Positions 1 through 9,315 of a stretch of DNA of 64,000 bases are shown here, in pieces. A program made the position numbers and the translations under genes. This DNA comes from Rickettsiales bacterium UBA4311 (lineage in GTDB: Bacteria; Pseudomonadota; Alphaproteobacteria; Rickettsiales; Deianiraeaceae). The DNA is taken from the NCBI GenBank assembly GCA_002394665.1, contig DGUL01000001.1, forward strand, positions 122,237-186,236. Reading direction: 5' to 3'. Under the pieces are notes generated by a model. The model was not told the origin of the DNA, made no database searches, and saw only the letters and a list, made by a program, of their open reading frames with translations. Position 1 is the stretch's first letter. Each line of letters starts with the position of its first letter.

Positions 1-2
1 GG

Positions 3-872
3 GGGGGGGGGGACGACACTCGGTGTCATCTATCATGCAAGAAACGACTTCCAGAACAGCAACTACATTCAAATTCAATGCAGTCATCTACAACCTGCGG
101 AGCGATATTCAACACAAGAATTACTTACAAATACAAAATCGGGACAATCCAATATGTCGGGCAGGACTTCCAGCATGCGAGTCAAATCCACATAAGTCAA
201 AATTATGAATTATCTATGAAACGAAGTGATACTATTGAAATTACTGAAAACAATTTTAGGCAAGCATTTATAACCGTTGCTTCCATTACAGCCATCCCCG
301 CCACTTGGCTCAACGACCGCGACCAATTCACAGCACCATTTGAAAAACCACAAGACAATTTCAAAATGGGACAAGAAAAACATTATCTATACGAAGACGA
401 CCAAGATTTTATAAATAATTGTATTGTTTATGCGATTTTCACCAAGAATTATACCGACTGGAACTTGTTTGACAATGGCGAATTGAACTTGCAAAATGCA
501 AACCGCGACCTTGAAGTTTGGTGGTTATTGAAGGCGGAGTTGAATAAAGGTTTGACCCAGCAGGCACAGGATGTTTATAATTCTGCATTGGCAATTTGTA
601 GGTTTTATCATAAAAATAAATGTGGCAAGAATTACGAACACAACGGCAAAATCATTACAGATTATCAATACAAGATCAATGCAAGTTGGAATGACATTTT
701 GAACGGGGTTAAAGGTGTAAAACTTGACAGAAACGGCAAAGCCAAACGAAACAATGGCTGTGAAGCGTATACAGAAGCTGAGGTTTTATTCACAAAACTT
801 CGTGAAGATTTGAAACTCCTTGCCAAAGAAGTTGAAAAAGGAGTTTATAAATATGGGTTTTTGAGGGGCTAG
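3..872 (+). CDS. C-terminal part of a type II restriction-modification-like protein (5' partial)
   Basis: The reading frame is open to the edge of the sequence, so the 5' end is missing; the first ATG in frame is at 78. The segment around ITAIPATWLNDRDQF, followed by a phrase on an observed item (DDQDFINNCIVYAIF), then LEVWWLLKAELNK and a closing GVYKYGFL, resembles from memory the C-terminal target-recognition side of Eco57I/type IIG-like DNA methyltransferase-endonucleases. No catalytic methyltransferase motif lies in the visible part. Base composition is less AT-rich than most neighbours, compatible with an acquired gene. It could also be an unrelated phage-type protein; the family call is weak, the coding call is good. 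Confidence 0.5.
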   Translation, partial: GGGDDTRCHLSCKKRLPEQQLHSNSMQSSTTCGAIFNTRITYKYKIGTIQYVGQDFQHASQIHISQNYELSMKRSDTIEITENNFRQAFITVASITAIPATWLNDRDQFTAPFEKPQDNFKMGQEKHYLYEDDQDFINNCIVYAIFTKNYTDWNLFDNGELNLQNANRDLEVWWLLKAELNKGLTQQAQDVYNSALAICRFYHKNKCGKNYEHNGKIITDYQYKINASWNDILNGVKGVKLDRNGKAKRNNGCEAYTEAEVLFTKLREDLKLLAKEVEKGVYKYGFLRG

Positions 873-1029
873 ATAATTGGAAGATAATTATAAATTAGAC
901 ACATAATTACCAACTTTTGAAACAAACGACCGATAAAATAACAAAAAAGAAAACATAAAAATAAAGCCACCAAATAAGCAAACAGGAAAACCTGCCTGCC
1001 TACAATGTGTCTAAAACAAATCGGCTCAA

Positions 1030-2067
1030 CTACCTGACAATTACGCCAAAATTGCAACCAAACTCCTCCTCTGTTTCAGACGTATAATAAGCATTTGAAA
1101 CATTGTTCTGCAATTCACTATAACAAATCCTCTTTTGATCCGTTGTTGTTAAACCTTCTGATTTTACATAACCATTTTTCAAAGCAATAACATTTCCACT
1201 ACCCGGTCTCCCGTCGTCAATTTTAACATCAATCTTATTCATAATATCAGCCGAAACAATTCCAGTTGCACGGCTTCCATTCCCATACAAAGTATCTGCT
1301 TCCGCCGGTGTATTTCTATAAAAGAACAATACATTATTGCCATTCAGAAGCTTTGCAAAATTATTATCTTTCATTTCACTCTGTCCAGAACCATTGTAAT
1401 CATTTGAACCTCTGAGGAAATTCAGTTTATAGCTATCAGTTTTTAAACTATCGGCTCTTATTCCTGCGATACTAACAGCACCACTATCATCAAAACTTGT
1501 ATATCCCTGTGTCCTTTTCACATTTTCGTATGAAATGCAATTCTGACATTGCACATCGTTTGGTCCTCTATCTAATAAAGTGCTTTCAATATTTACAACA
1601 CTTTCTGCATCCTCAACCGAAGAACCGACCTCATTTATAATTTTTCCTTGTTTCATTTGTCGCATTGTTTCCAAGAAAATAGACCATTTATCAGACGTTC
1701 CAATGACAGACGAATTTACATACCCTTCTGTCATCCTTGATTTTTGATTTGCACCACGATCTGAATTACAATAAGCTCCGACATCCTCGTTGTTATCAAC
1801 ATTGATTAAAGAAAACTCACTATATTTCATACAGGTTTCCTTGTCCATATTTCCTGGCAAAACGTCAAAAGTGTCACGAAACAAAGATAAAGACTTTTTA
1901 TAGTAATCTATTTCAAAAATAATTCTTTGCATTTTTGCTCTATCAACAATTTTTCTCCCAACCAGCAATGTTCCAAGCAACATTGACAAAATCAGTAAAA
2001 CAATTGACAACTCAACCAATGTAAAAGATTTTTTCGCTTTCTTCTTCAAACAAAACATAAACAGCAC
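1030..2067 (-). CDS. Type IV pilin/pseudopilin-like protein
   Basis: A basic leader (KKKAKKS) is followed by FTLVELSIVLLILSMLLG, the class III signal of type IV pilins and type II secretion pseudopilins. The cleavage point would lie between Ser14 and Phe15, and Glu19 is the conserved Glu5 of the mature protein. The usual Gly at -1 is replaced by Ser. At 345 aa it is much longer than a minor pilin; the body carries several Cys residues (for example around CQNC) and is otherwise unrecognised. No pilus assembly genes are adjacent; the only peptidase candidate in the window is the degenerate one at 33.3-34.0 kb. It sits 64 bases downstream of the DUF362 gene on the same strand. Confidence 0.8.
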   Translation of the reverse strand: MLFMFCLKKKAKKSFTLVELSIVLLILSMLLGTLLVGRKIVDRAKMQRIIFEIDYYKKSLSLFRDTFDVLPGNMDKETCMKYSEFSLINVDNNEDVGAYCNSDRGANQKSRMTEGYVNSSVIGTSDKWSIFLETMRQMKQGKIINEVGSSVEDAESVVNIESTLLDRGPNDVQCQNCISYENVKRTQGYTSFDDSGAVSIAGIRADSLKTDSYKLNFLRGSNDYNGSGQSEMKDNNFAKLLNGNNVLFFYRNTPAEADTLYGNGSRATGIVSADIMNKIDVKIDDGRPGSGNVIALKNGYVKSEGLTTTDQKRICYSELQNNVSNAYYTSETEEEFGCNFGVIVR

Positions 2068-2131
2068 AAAAAAATACTATCAAAACAACAAAAAAAGTCA
2101 AAGAAAATCAAACTCTTTCAAAAAACTTTAA

Positions 2132-3100
2132 TTACTTCACTTCAACCAATTTATAATTACGAGAACCAAGCCCGATTTCATTTCCATATGCTAACTGATG
2201 TAGGCCTTCGCGACTTTCAATACGTTCTTTAATATCTTTTAATTCTTCCTTTGGTGCTTTATAAACTAAATCAATAGATGCCTGATCTATCGCGACAATA
2301 TCTCTTGACGCCAATATTCCAATGTCCCTAATTTTTGGCTCTTCCGCAGTTGTACCAGCACAATCACAATCAACGGACATACGACGTAGAACATTCAAGA
2401 ACGTTATGTTTTTACCAAAATGGTCAACCGTCGCTTTCGCACTTTCAACCATATTTTCCATAAACGGCTTTCCCATTAGCCACTTGCTATAATCATCGTG
2501 ATCCGTAGCAGCGTGAACCTGTGCTTTTCCAATTCTACCATCGGCACAACCTATAGCTATATTCTTAATTGAACCACCAAAACCACCCATTGCGTGCCCT
2601 TTGAAGTGTGTTAAAACAATCAAAGAATTATAATCCACTAAATGACTACCCATTGAAACTTCCTTAAAATGCTTTCCGCCTTTCACAGGAAGATTTACAA
2701 CACCTTCTTCGTCTAAAATGTCAACTTTTGCAATCTTATCCCAGCCGTTTATCGCAATGGTTTTACGATGATCTTCCGTTGTATATCTCCCACCTTTATA
2801 AAGTGTATTAGTATCACCAAGCACACTATTAGGAACATAATCAACTAACGCTTTAACCATATCTCGTGGCAAAATATTTGGCCCATTTGGCTCGCCAGTA
2901 TGCATCTTTATCAAAACCTTACCATCAATATTTTGATTAACCTTTTTATAAAGCTTTATCAACCCATCTGGACTTATATCACGAGTAAAATACACAACAG
3001 GAACATCTTTTTTACATTTCAAAAATTTTACATAAATAAAACCGCAAACGACAGAAACAACTAAAAAAATCGGCAAACCAATTAAAATTATTCTCTTCAC
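2132..3100 (-). CDS. DUF362 domain protein, membrane-anchored
   Basis: An N-terminal hydrophobic segment (about residues 4-26) anchors or exports the protein. The body matches the DUF362 pattern: VLIKMHTGEPNGPN near residue 65, then VLTHFKGHAMGGFGGSIKNIAIGCADGRIGK near 165-195 and a C-terminal SRDIVAIDQASIDLVY. Many DUF362 proteins carry 4Fe-4S ferredoxin motifs; none is evident here, although a CDCAG group is present. The molecular function of the family is not settled. The gene follows the RND pump gene on the same strand, separated by about 130 bases that hold an AT-rich hairpin. Confidence 0.8.
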   Translation of the reverse strand: MKRIILIGLPIFLVVSVVCGFIYVKFLKCKKDVPVVYFTRDISPDGLIKLYKKVNQNIDGKVLIKMHTGEPNGPNILPRDMVKALVDYVPNSVLGDTNTLYKGGRYTTEDHRKTIAINGWDKIAKVDILDEEGVVNLPVKGGKHFKEVSMGSHLVDYNSLIVLTHFKGHAMGGFGGSIKNIAIGCADGRIGKAQVHAATDHDDYSKWLMGKPFMENMVESAKATVDHFGKNITFLNVLRRMSVDCDCAGTTAEEPKIRDIGILASRDIVAIDQASIDLVYKAPKEELKDIKERIESREGLHQLAYGNEIGLGSRNYKLVEVK

Positions 3101-3145
3101 AATGGTTCGACAAAGAAAAGAAATGAAATTTTAATTTACAAGCCT

Positions 3146-3166
3146 AAATAAACTATTGGTTTATTT
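3146..3166. terminator. AT-rich hairpin after the efflux operon
   Basis: Two 8-base arms (AAATAAAC at 3146-3153 and GTTTATTT at 3159-3166) surround a 5-base loop. The position, between the end of the RND gene and the start of the DUF362 gene, would suit a weak terminator. The stem contains only two G-C pairs, so this is tentative. Confidence 0.3.
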
Positions 3167-3230
3167 TTCTCTTGCTCTTATTCCAGTTAACCACGCTAAT
3201 TGCCTTATTGCCCTTATTTATTTTGTCGCC

Positions 3231-6200
3231 CTATTCATCCTCTTCATCCTTCGGTCCATGTATCATTAACATCGCGGGTGTAAATGTTAAAGTTAAAATC
3301 AAAGAGCAACATACTCCGCCGGCTATTGTTGTGGCAAGCTCTTCCCACCATTGTCCTGATGGAGCGTTATACAAAAACGATAAAGTTGCAAAGTCTATAT
3401 TAAAATTAAACATCATTGGCAATAAACCGCTGATTGTTGTCGTTGTCGTTATCAACACAGGACGCAAACGAGACAAAGCAGTTTTTATAATCGCATCCCT
3501 TTGTGGCAATTTCTGTTTATTCAACAATTCTTGAAAGGTGTCAATCAAAACAATATTATTACTCACGACAATACCAGCAATAGATATTATACCAAGCCCA
3601 GCCATCGCAACACAGAAAGGTTTTCCTGTGATTACCAACAAAACAAGAACACCTGCGATTGATAAAACAACTGCACTCAATGTCAAACACGCGTAATAAA
3701 TAGAATTATATTGAGCTACCAAAATCAAAAACTTTATACATATTGCAACAAAAAATGCCATTATCAAAAACGAGCCGGTTTCCTTTTGTTGTTCCGCATC
3801 ACCTCCATAAACAAACTTGAAATCATTAGAACCTTTAAATTTTTCACTTGCCCACTTTTGAAACTCTAAAAGCTTATTATTTGCAACGACACCTTCACCA
3901 ACATTAGCAGAAAGCGTCACAGAATAATACCCGTCTGTCCTCTTTATAAAAGAATTTTCACGATTTGGTTTAAACTTTGCAAAATTGCTTACTGCAATAT
4001 TCTTACGAAGTTTTGGAGAATAAACACTTAAATTTTCCATTTCTTTCAAACTTTGCAACTCTCTTGGCATTACAATCTTTATATCCACCGCATCATCAAC
4101 ATCATCAGGGCGATAACTACCAACAATATAACCGGTCGTCAATGAAGCAAGAGGATAATAGAGATCGGAAACAGAAATATCATAAAGTGAACCAATGTTT
4201 TTATCAAACTCAACGACGATTTCCAACTTTCCGCTTGCTCTGCTATCATCTATATCTTTAAACTGCTTATCACTATTTAAATACTTTAATGCTTCATTTG
4301 CATATTTATTCAATACATCCAGCTTTTGCGATAAAACCCTTATCTCAACCGGTTTGCTTGAAGAAGGCCCCTGTCTATCTTTTGCAATTTCAATTTTTAC
4401 ACCAGCAATATCCTTTGTCGCTTTCTTTAAGTCCTCAATAATCTTATAACATCTCCGCCTTTCCTGCCAATGTATAAGCTCAATATCCAAAACTATAATA
4501 GTATCACTCGTAGCTCTCGTGTCGCTTTGTCTTGGATCTCCAATTTTTGAATACAAAACCGCAACCTCCCGTCCGACTTCTTTCATTGTAATATCTTCAA
4601 GTTGTTTTGCCAAAGCCACCTTTTGATGTAGCGACATATTGCCATTGCTTTTAACTGTTATGGATATATTTTTTGGCTCTATATCAGGAAAAAATGTTGT
4701 CCCGTGCCCCAAAAATTGATACATCACAAAACAACCTACTACGCCAAGACAAACCTTTTTTACATAACCTTTTGGGTTGTCTAAGATTTTATTCAACAAC
4801 TTCTCATAAACCACTGACAGCTTTTCAAAAAAGTTGTTGTTACATTTTGTTGATAAATTTCTCAAAGGCGTTTTTTCAATACAGAAAGCAACAACAGGCA
4901 CAACAAGCATTGCACAAACTATTGAATAAGACAAAACCAAAATAATAACAACTGGAATATAAAACATAAATTTGCCAATAGTTCCAGGCCAGAACAATAA
5001 AGGCATATAAACAACAATTATTCCAATCGTTGCGGACAAAACCGGCACGGCCATACGCCCTGCTGATTTGATATAGGCTTCTTTTACTTTCATTCCAGAG
5101 CTAACTAACTTATCGGCATTTTCAGTTACAATTGTAGACGCATCCACAATCATACCGACTGCTAAAATAAAGCCAAAAAGAACAACAATATTCAAGCTGT
5201 ATCCCAGCATATAAACCGTTCCCATTCCCATTAAAAATGAGAAAGGAATGCTGATACCGATAATCAAACTTTGCTTTTTACCTATTGAAAATATTATAAC
5301 CAGCACAACTAACAGCGACGCCAAAATAACATTATTTTGCAGGTCGGACAACGAATCTTTAACCGTGTCGGACGAATCTCTTGAATAAGCAATGTTTATA
5401 TCTTGGTTTAGCTCGCCTTTTTTATCCATAACGGCTTTCTTAACAGCATCAATGGTATCAATCACATTCTCACCAGATCGCTTTGAAACTTCTAAAACCA
5501 CCGCATCACCTTGATTTACTCTCGCAACTCTGTCCGGACGATCAAACTTCGCACTAACGTTCGCAATATCCTTTAAATATATCGTCCCTGTCCCAGTCCT
5601 GCGAACCGGCAAATTCTTCACGTGATCAACTTCTTTTACAAGTCCGGATAACTTTATATTGAATTCCGTCGTATTATTCTGCATTTTTCCCAGTGGTATC
5701 AAAATATTATTCTTCGCGACTGCACCTTTTATCTCATCCGCAGAAATTCCAAGCACCTTCATTTTTGCAACATCCGGCACTATCTCAATTATATCCTCGC
5801 TGTCTCCCGTGATGTTAACTTCTAATACTTGCTTTATTGTCTCAATTTCCTTTTTCAAAACTCTTGCACTACGAATTAAAGTTTTCTTTGAAACATTTCC
5901 AGAAAGCATTACATACAAAACCGGAAATTTACTTACATCAATCTCATTTATTGATGGCTCTTCAATGTCTTTTGGCAAATCAGGTTTTACCTCATCCACC
6001 TTGTCCTTCACTTTTCTCAAACAAGTTTCGCTATCCGCATCAGAACGAAATTCAACAATCGTCAAACCATATCCAAAACCAGATGTTGAAGTAATTTTTT
6101 TGACATTCTGCAAACCTTGCAACTTTCTTTCAATAGGTTTTGTTATCATTCTATCAACATCTTCCGCAGACGAACCTTTTAAAATTGTCATTACAGATAC

Positions 6201-6350
6201 ATAAGGAATTTTTACATCCGGATAGCTCTCCCTTGAAATCTGTAAATAGCCATAAATACTATAACCAATACACATTGCAAAAAAAAGCAACGTCGCCTTG
6301 TATCTATGGCAAAGCATCTCAATTATATTCTTCTTCCCCTCTCCTGACAT
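3231..6350 (-). CDS. RND efflux transporter permease
   Basis: At 1039 aa this is the normal size for an AcrB-type inner-membrane proton-driven pump. It starts with a TM segment and the ISRESYPDVKIPYVSVMT motif typical of the family, has two large periplasmic loops and two blocks of membrane helices. In the TM4 region the sequence is VGMIVDASTIVTEN, so one of the two aspartates of AcrB is kept and the second is Ala; in the TM10 region GIVVSNNIVLIDTF has Asn where AcrB has Lys940. From memory this Asn-bearing arrangement is common in one RND subfamily and need not mean loss of function. It follows tolC by 9 bases in an adaptor-TolC-pump operon. Confidence 0.93.
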   Translation of the reverse strand: MSGEGKKNIIEMLCHRYKATLLFFAMCIGYSIYGYLQISRESYPDVKIPYVSVMTILKGSSAEDVDRMITKPIERKLQGLQNVKKITSTSGFGYGLTIVEFRSDADSETCLRKVKDKVDEVKPDLPKDIEEPSINEIDVSKFPVLYVMLSGNVSKKTLIRSARVLKKEIETIKQVLEVNITGDSEDIIEIVPDVAKMKVLGISADEIKGAVAKNNILIPLGKMQNNTTEFNIKLSGLVKEVDHVKNLPVRRTGTGTIYLKDIANVSAKFDRPDRVARVNQGDAVVLEVSKRSGENVIDTIDAVKKAVMDKKGELNQDINIAYSRDSSDTVKDSLSDLQNNVILASLLVVLVIIFSIGKKQSLIIGISIPFSFLMGMGTVYMLGYSLNIVVLFGFILAVGMIVDASTIVTENADKLVSSGMKVKEAYIKSAGRMAVPVLSATIGIIVVYMPLLFWPGTIGKFMFYIPVVIILVLSYSIVCAMLVVPVVAFCIEKTPLRNLSTKCNNNFFEKLSVVYEKLLNKILDNPKGYVKKVCLGVVGCFVMYQFLGHGTTFFPDIEPKNISITVKSNGNMSLHQKVALAKQLEDITMKEVGREVAVLYSKIGDPRQSDTRATSDTIIVLDIELIHWQERRRCYKIIEDLKKATKDIAGVKIEIAKDRQGPSSSKPVEIRVLSQKLDVLNKYANEALKYLNSDKQFKDIDDSRASGKLEIVVEFDKNIGSLYDISVSDLYYPLASLTTGYIVGSYRPDDVDDAVDIKIVMPRELQSLKEMENLSVYSPKLRKNIAVSNFAKFKPNRENSFIKRTDGYYSVTLSANVGEGVVANNKLLEFQKWASEKFKGSNDFKFVYGGDAEQQKETGSFLIMAFFVAICIKFLILVAQYNSIYYACLTLSAVVLSIAGVLVLLVITGKPFCVAMAGLGIISIAGIVVSNNIVLIDTFQELLNKQKLPQRDAIIKTALSRLRPVLITTTTTISGLLPMMFNFNIDFATLSFLYNAPSGQWWEELATTIAGGVCCSLILTLTFTPAMLMIHGPKDEEDE

Positions 6351-6359
6351 ATCAACCGA

Positions 6360-7706
6360 CTAACCAACTGGCAAATGCCCGACACCCGTCATACTAATCA
6401 ATTTATAATACGAAAGTGTCAAAGCCTTCAAAGCGTTTAAATAATTCAAATTTGCTTGCAAGTATTGATTTTCAATATCCATTTCATCAATAAATGTTGC
6501 CGTGCCTGTTGCCACTGATACCTTAACTTCTTTTAAACTATCAACACTTGCTTTTAATGCCTTTTCCGTTGCTTTTACAAGTTCCAACATCGCACCATAT
6601 TGATCCCAAGAATAACCAGCGTCTTGTTCTATTTCCTTCAACGAAAGTGCATAATTCAAATCTGCCATTCTATAATTTTTATACTCTTTCCTTGCTCTAT
6701 TCAATAAATTATTTGACCCGTTAATTGTCCAAGAAACACCAATACCCACAGAGTGATAATGATAACTCATATAGCTTCCCATCCTGCTATCCGTATAAGA
6801 ATAGTTGAAAAAAGCATCTGGCAAAAGATTGAAACCGCTTGCTGTTAAATTCGCTTTTTGTGCCGACAATTCGGACTTCACTCTCAAAAGCTTGCTATTT
6901 TCAACCAAAACTTTGGCAACAAAATCATCTTTATCTTTTGCTGGTAAAACTGCATTTTTTACATCAGGAACCTCTAAATCAACAGGCAACTCACCAGTCA
7001 TTATTTTATAATCCATTTTCGCTTTTTCCAACGCCGAATTGGTGGTAATTTCATTCGCTTTATTTTCATAAAGTTGTGCCTCTGCCATAACAACTTTATC
7101 CTTTTTTGCTGTCCCGTATTTATTCATAATACTCACTCTCCGCAATTTTTTATCCAATGTATCAGTCATTTGTTGAAAAACCTCTCTTGCTTTTGTATAA
7201 TAAATCACATCCATATACTTTTGAATAAACAAAAGCCCAAAATTCTCTAAAAATTCATTATACTCAAAATCTTTTGCGGTCGCAGCTTTATGTGAAGCAA
7301 CAATTGCAGGAGCTATTTTCCAGTATGAAAGTGGTAAAGTTGCACTCGCTGATAAAGTTCCTGTTCCAACACTGCTTGACATATTTCCGTTTCCACCTTG
7401 TGGCAATTTTAAATTGTTTTCACTTATAAAATCAGTGATTGATTGCGTCAAACCTGCACCATAACTATAACTTGGTTTTAATGCTTTTCCTACTTGATAA
7501 CTCAAAGTTGTTTGCGGTAAAATACTCAACCAAGCCGTCGTTCTATCTATTTCTCCAAAATCTCGTTGCAAAGCTTTAATATTAACCGTTTCGCTATTCT
7601 TATAAGCTAATTCCAACGCTTCCTTTAATGTCGTGGCCGTTGCCATACCACCAAGACCAGAAAAAAATGAAAATATAGCTAAAAAGAAAAAGGAAAAATA
7701 TTTCAT
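6360..7706 (-). CDS. TolC family outer-membrane efflux channel
   Basis: Outer-membrane factor of the tripartite pump. The ATG at 7706 gives a clean signal peptide (MKYFSFFFLAIFSFF, then GLGGMATA); an ATG 30 bases upstream at 7736 would overlap the adaptor gene. After it comes TLKEALELAYKNS, the usual opening of the TolC repeat, and two half-repeats rich in heptad coiled coil, ending in the typical LNALKALTLSYYKLISMTG. Its length of about 448 aa matches the family. It lies between the adaptor and the RND gene on the same strand with almost no spacing, so the three proteins are probably made from one message. Confidence 0.92.
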   Translation of the reverse strand: MKYFSFFFLAIFSFFSGLGGMATATTLKEALELAYKNSETVNIKALQRDFGEIDRTTAWLSILPQTTLSYQVGKALKPSYSYGAGLTQSITDFISENNLKLPQGGNGNMSSSVGTGTLSASATLPLSYWKIAPAIVASHKAATAKDFEYNEFLENFGLLFIQKYMDVIYYTKAREVFQQMTDTLDKKLRRVSIMNKYGTAKKDKVVMAEAQLYENKANEITTNSALEKAKMDYKIMTGELPVDLEVPDVKNAVLPAKDKDDFVAKVLVENSKLLRVKSELSAQKANLTASGFNLLPDAFFNYSYTDSRMGSYMSYHYHSVGIGVSWTINGSNNLLNRARKEYKNYRMADLNYALSLKEIEQDAGYSWDQYGAMLELVKATEKALKASVDSLKEVKVSVATGTATFIDEMDIENQYLQANLNYLNALKALTLSYYKLISMTGVGHLPVG

Positions 7707-7713
7707 AAAACCA

Positions 7714-9297
7714 CTAAAATACATTAGAGATTGCATTTTTTATTCTTTCAAAATCGTTTGGTATTTCCTTTCTCAAAAAGCTCGCAAACTCAACGACTTT
7801 ATTAGCAAAGCTTTTTACACTACCAACGCATTTTAAAATAAAACACTTGGTTTTTACTACTTTCTCGTAAATGGTTGTTTCTGTCTTTTCACCGACCTTC
7901 GCAAACTTAATGCCCTGCTCACCAACTTCAACAAACTCGTGTCCTCTTTCTACAACATAATCTCCGCTTGCAAGCCCAAATACATAGTCCGTCCCATCTT
8001 TTTCATCATAAATAACAATATTCTTTGAACTTATCTCGCCATTTTCAGGATTCAAAATCTTTACCATAAAGGCACCAGTTTCTGTTGTTTCAAGTGCTTC
8101 CGATAAAATTTCTGCTGTCTCCTTTTGAGATTTTGCTCTTATCTTCATCATTACGCTCATACCCGGCTTTACATTTTCCTCAAATCCTTCAATGCTTTCA
8201 ATTTGATTTACCAAAATCGTCCTGCTTCCGGTATAAACATCAACACTGTCGCCAATCACTGAAATCTTACCGGTCGCAACATTTATGCCACCAATATAGA
8301 CCTTTACTTTATCGCCAGTTTTAACCTCTCCAGTTGACAAGTTCTGAACATCGCATTTTACTTGCATCGTATCCGTTCTTTCCAATGTGAACAACGAAGT
8401 TCCCGGATTGATTTGAGCCCCTTCTTTATTTTTAATATTATCTATGTACCCATTAAATGGAGCGAGAATCACAAGCCCATTATAAGCCTTCTTTGCACTT
8501 TCAAAATTTGAATTTGCACTTTCCAAATCCGCCTCCATTGCCTTCAAGTTTCCTTTACTTTCAAGCCCATCCTCATAAAGCTTTTTAATTGCTTCATATT
8601 GAAACTTTTTACTCTCCAATATTGACTTTGCACTTATGTAAGAATTTTCTGTAAATTTACTATCAAGCGTCATTAAGAGTTGCCCCTCCTTAACATATTG
8701 CTTTTCTTGAACCAAAATTTTCTTTATATTCCCTCTTACCTCTGATACATACTGCAAATTGTTGTCACTTTCAAGATAACCATAACAATTCACCTCTTTT
8801 TCAACACTTCTTTGTTCTACTTCTCTAACGGAAACAACCATTTCGTTTTTATGACTACTAAAAAAATGCGACACCCAGCCAAAAAATGAGAAAACAAACT
8901 TATACAAAATATACAACAAAATAAAGTAAATGATTGCTCTTTTTTTGTCTTTTTTATAAAAATCCCTTACAAAAAAAGCAAACCTCTTAATGAAAAAAAA
9001 CAACTTCTTTATAAACTCTTTCATTTTTTTCCACAAAAAAGAAGGCCTACCTGCAAAATGCTTGTTGTATGCCAACAATAGCCGATCTGTCGCAAACAAA
9101 ATGCAACTATTCGCCTTTAAAATAACTTTCTTAATAAGCACAATCACATTATTTTTGTTTTTTTTAAAATTCACAACACATATGCTCTTCTCAATAAAAG
9201 AACAAAACCTATCTCTTATATGAACAAACCGATTTTTTTTTTTTTTAAAAAAAGGCAACATAGCAACGCTATAAAAACAACTTTTTTTAAAAATCAA
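7714..9297 (-). CDS. RND periplasmic adaptor (membrane fusion protein)
   Basis: HlyD/AcrA-type adaptor linking the RND pump to TolC. The core shows the lipoyl-like half-motif (VRGNIKKILVQEKQYVKEGQLLMTL), a coiled-coil hairpin (SAKSILESKKFQYEAIKKLYEDGL and following), and the second half-motif GLVILAPFNGYIDNI, then beta-barrel domains. A single TM helix (about residues 114-135) precedes the core. The first 91 residues are Lys/Phe-rich and unlike known adaptors; an internal ATG at 9024 (MKEFIKKLFF) is a credible alternative start. The longer start lies only 18 bases from the divergent start of the collagen-like gene, which also favours the shorter form. There is a possible 23-base overlap with the long form of tolC. 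Confidence 0.88.
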   Translation of the reverse strand: MIFKKSCFYSVAMLPFFKKKKNRFVHIRDRFCSFIEKSICVVNFKKNKNNVIVLIKKVILKANSCILFATDRLLLAYNKHFAGRPSFLWKKMKEFIKKLFFFIKRFAFFVRDFYKKDKKRAIIYFILLYILYKFVFSFFGWVSHFFSSHKNEMVVSVREVEQRSVEKEVNCYGYLESDNNLQYVSEVRGNIKKILVQEKQYVKEGQLLMTLDSKFTENSYISAKSILESKKFQYEAIKKLYEDGLESKGNLKAMEADLESANSNFESAKKAYNGLVILAPFNGYIDNIKNKEGAQINPGTSLFTLERTDTMQVKCDVQNLSTGEVKTGDKVKVYIGGINVATGKISVIGDSVDVYTGSRTILVNQIESIEGFEENVKPGMSVMMKIRAKSQKETAEILSEALETTETGAFMVKILNPENGEISSKNIVIYDEKDGTDYVFGLASGDYVVERGHEFVEVGEQGIKFAKVGEKTETTIYEKVVKTKCFILKCVGSVKSFANKVVEFASFLRKEIPNDFERIKNAISNVF

Positions 9298-9301
9298 TTT
9301 T

Positions 9302-9307
9302 TATAAA
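9302..9307 (+). promoter_or_regulatory. -10-like box 8 bases before the collagen-like gene
   Basis: TATAAA ends 8 bases before the ATG at 9316, so a transcript started here would have almost no leader. No good -35 hexamer is visible. The same box-to-start spacing occurs at the tsaC gene. Confidence 0.35.
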
Positions 9308-9315
9308 ATACTTGT

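Noticed and set aside
869..1057. 62-codon hydrophobic minus-strand frame after the pilin-like gene
   Set aside because: Short, overlaps the pilin-like 3' end, and no start context or homology.
5659..6204. 181-codon plus-strand frame in the RND gene
   Set aside because: Opposite a well-conserved RND permease; Ser/Phe-rich with no domain.
3231..6350. RND pump inactive because AcrB Asp408 and Lys940 positions differ
   Set aside because: A subfamily of RND permeases carries Asn at these positions; the change is not evidence of loss.
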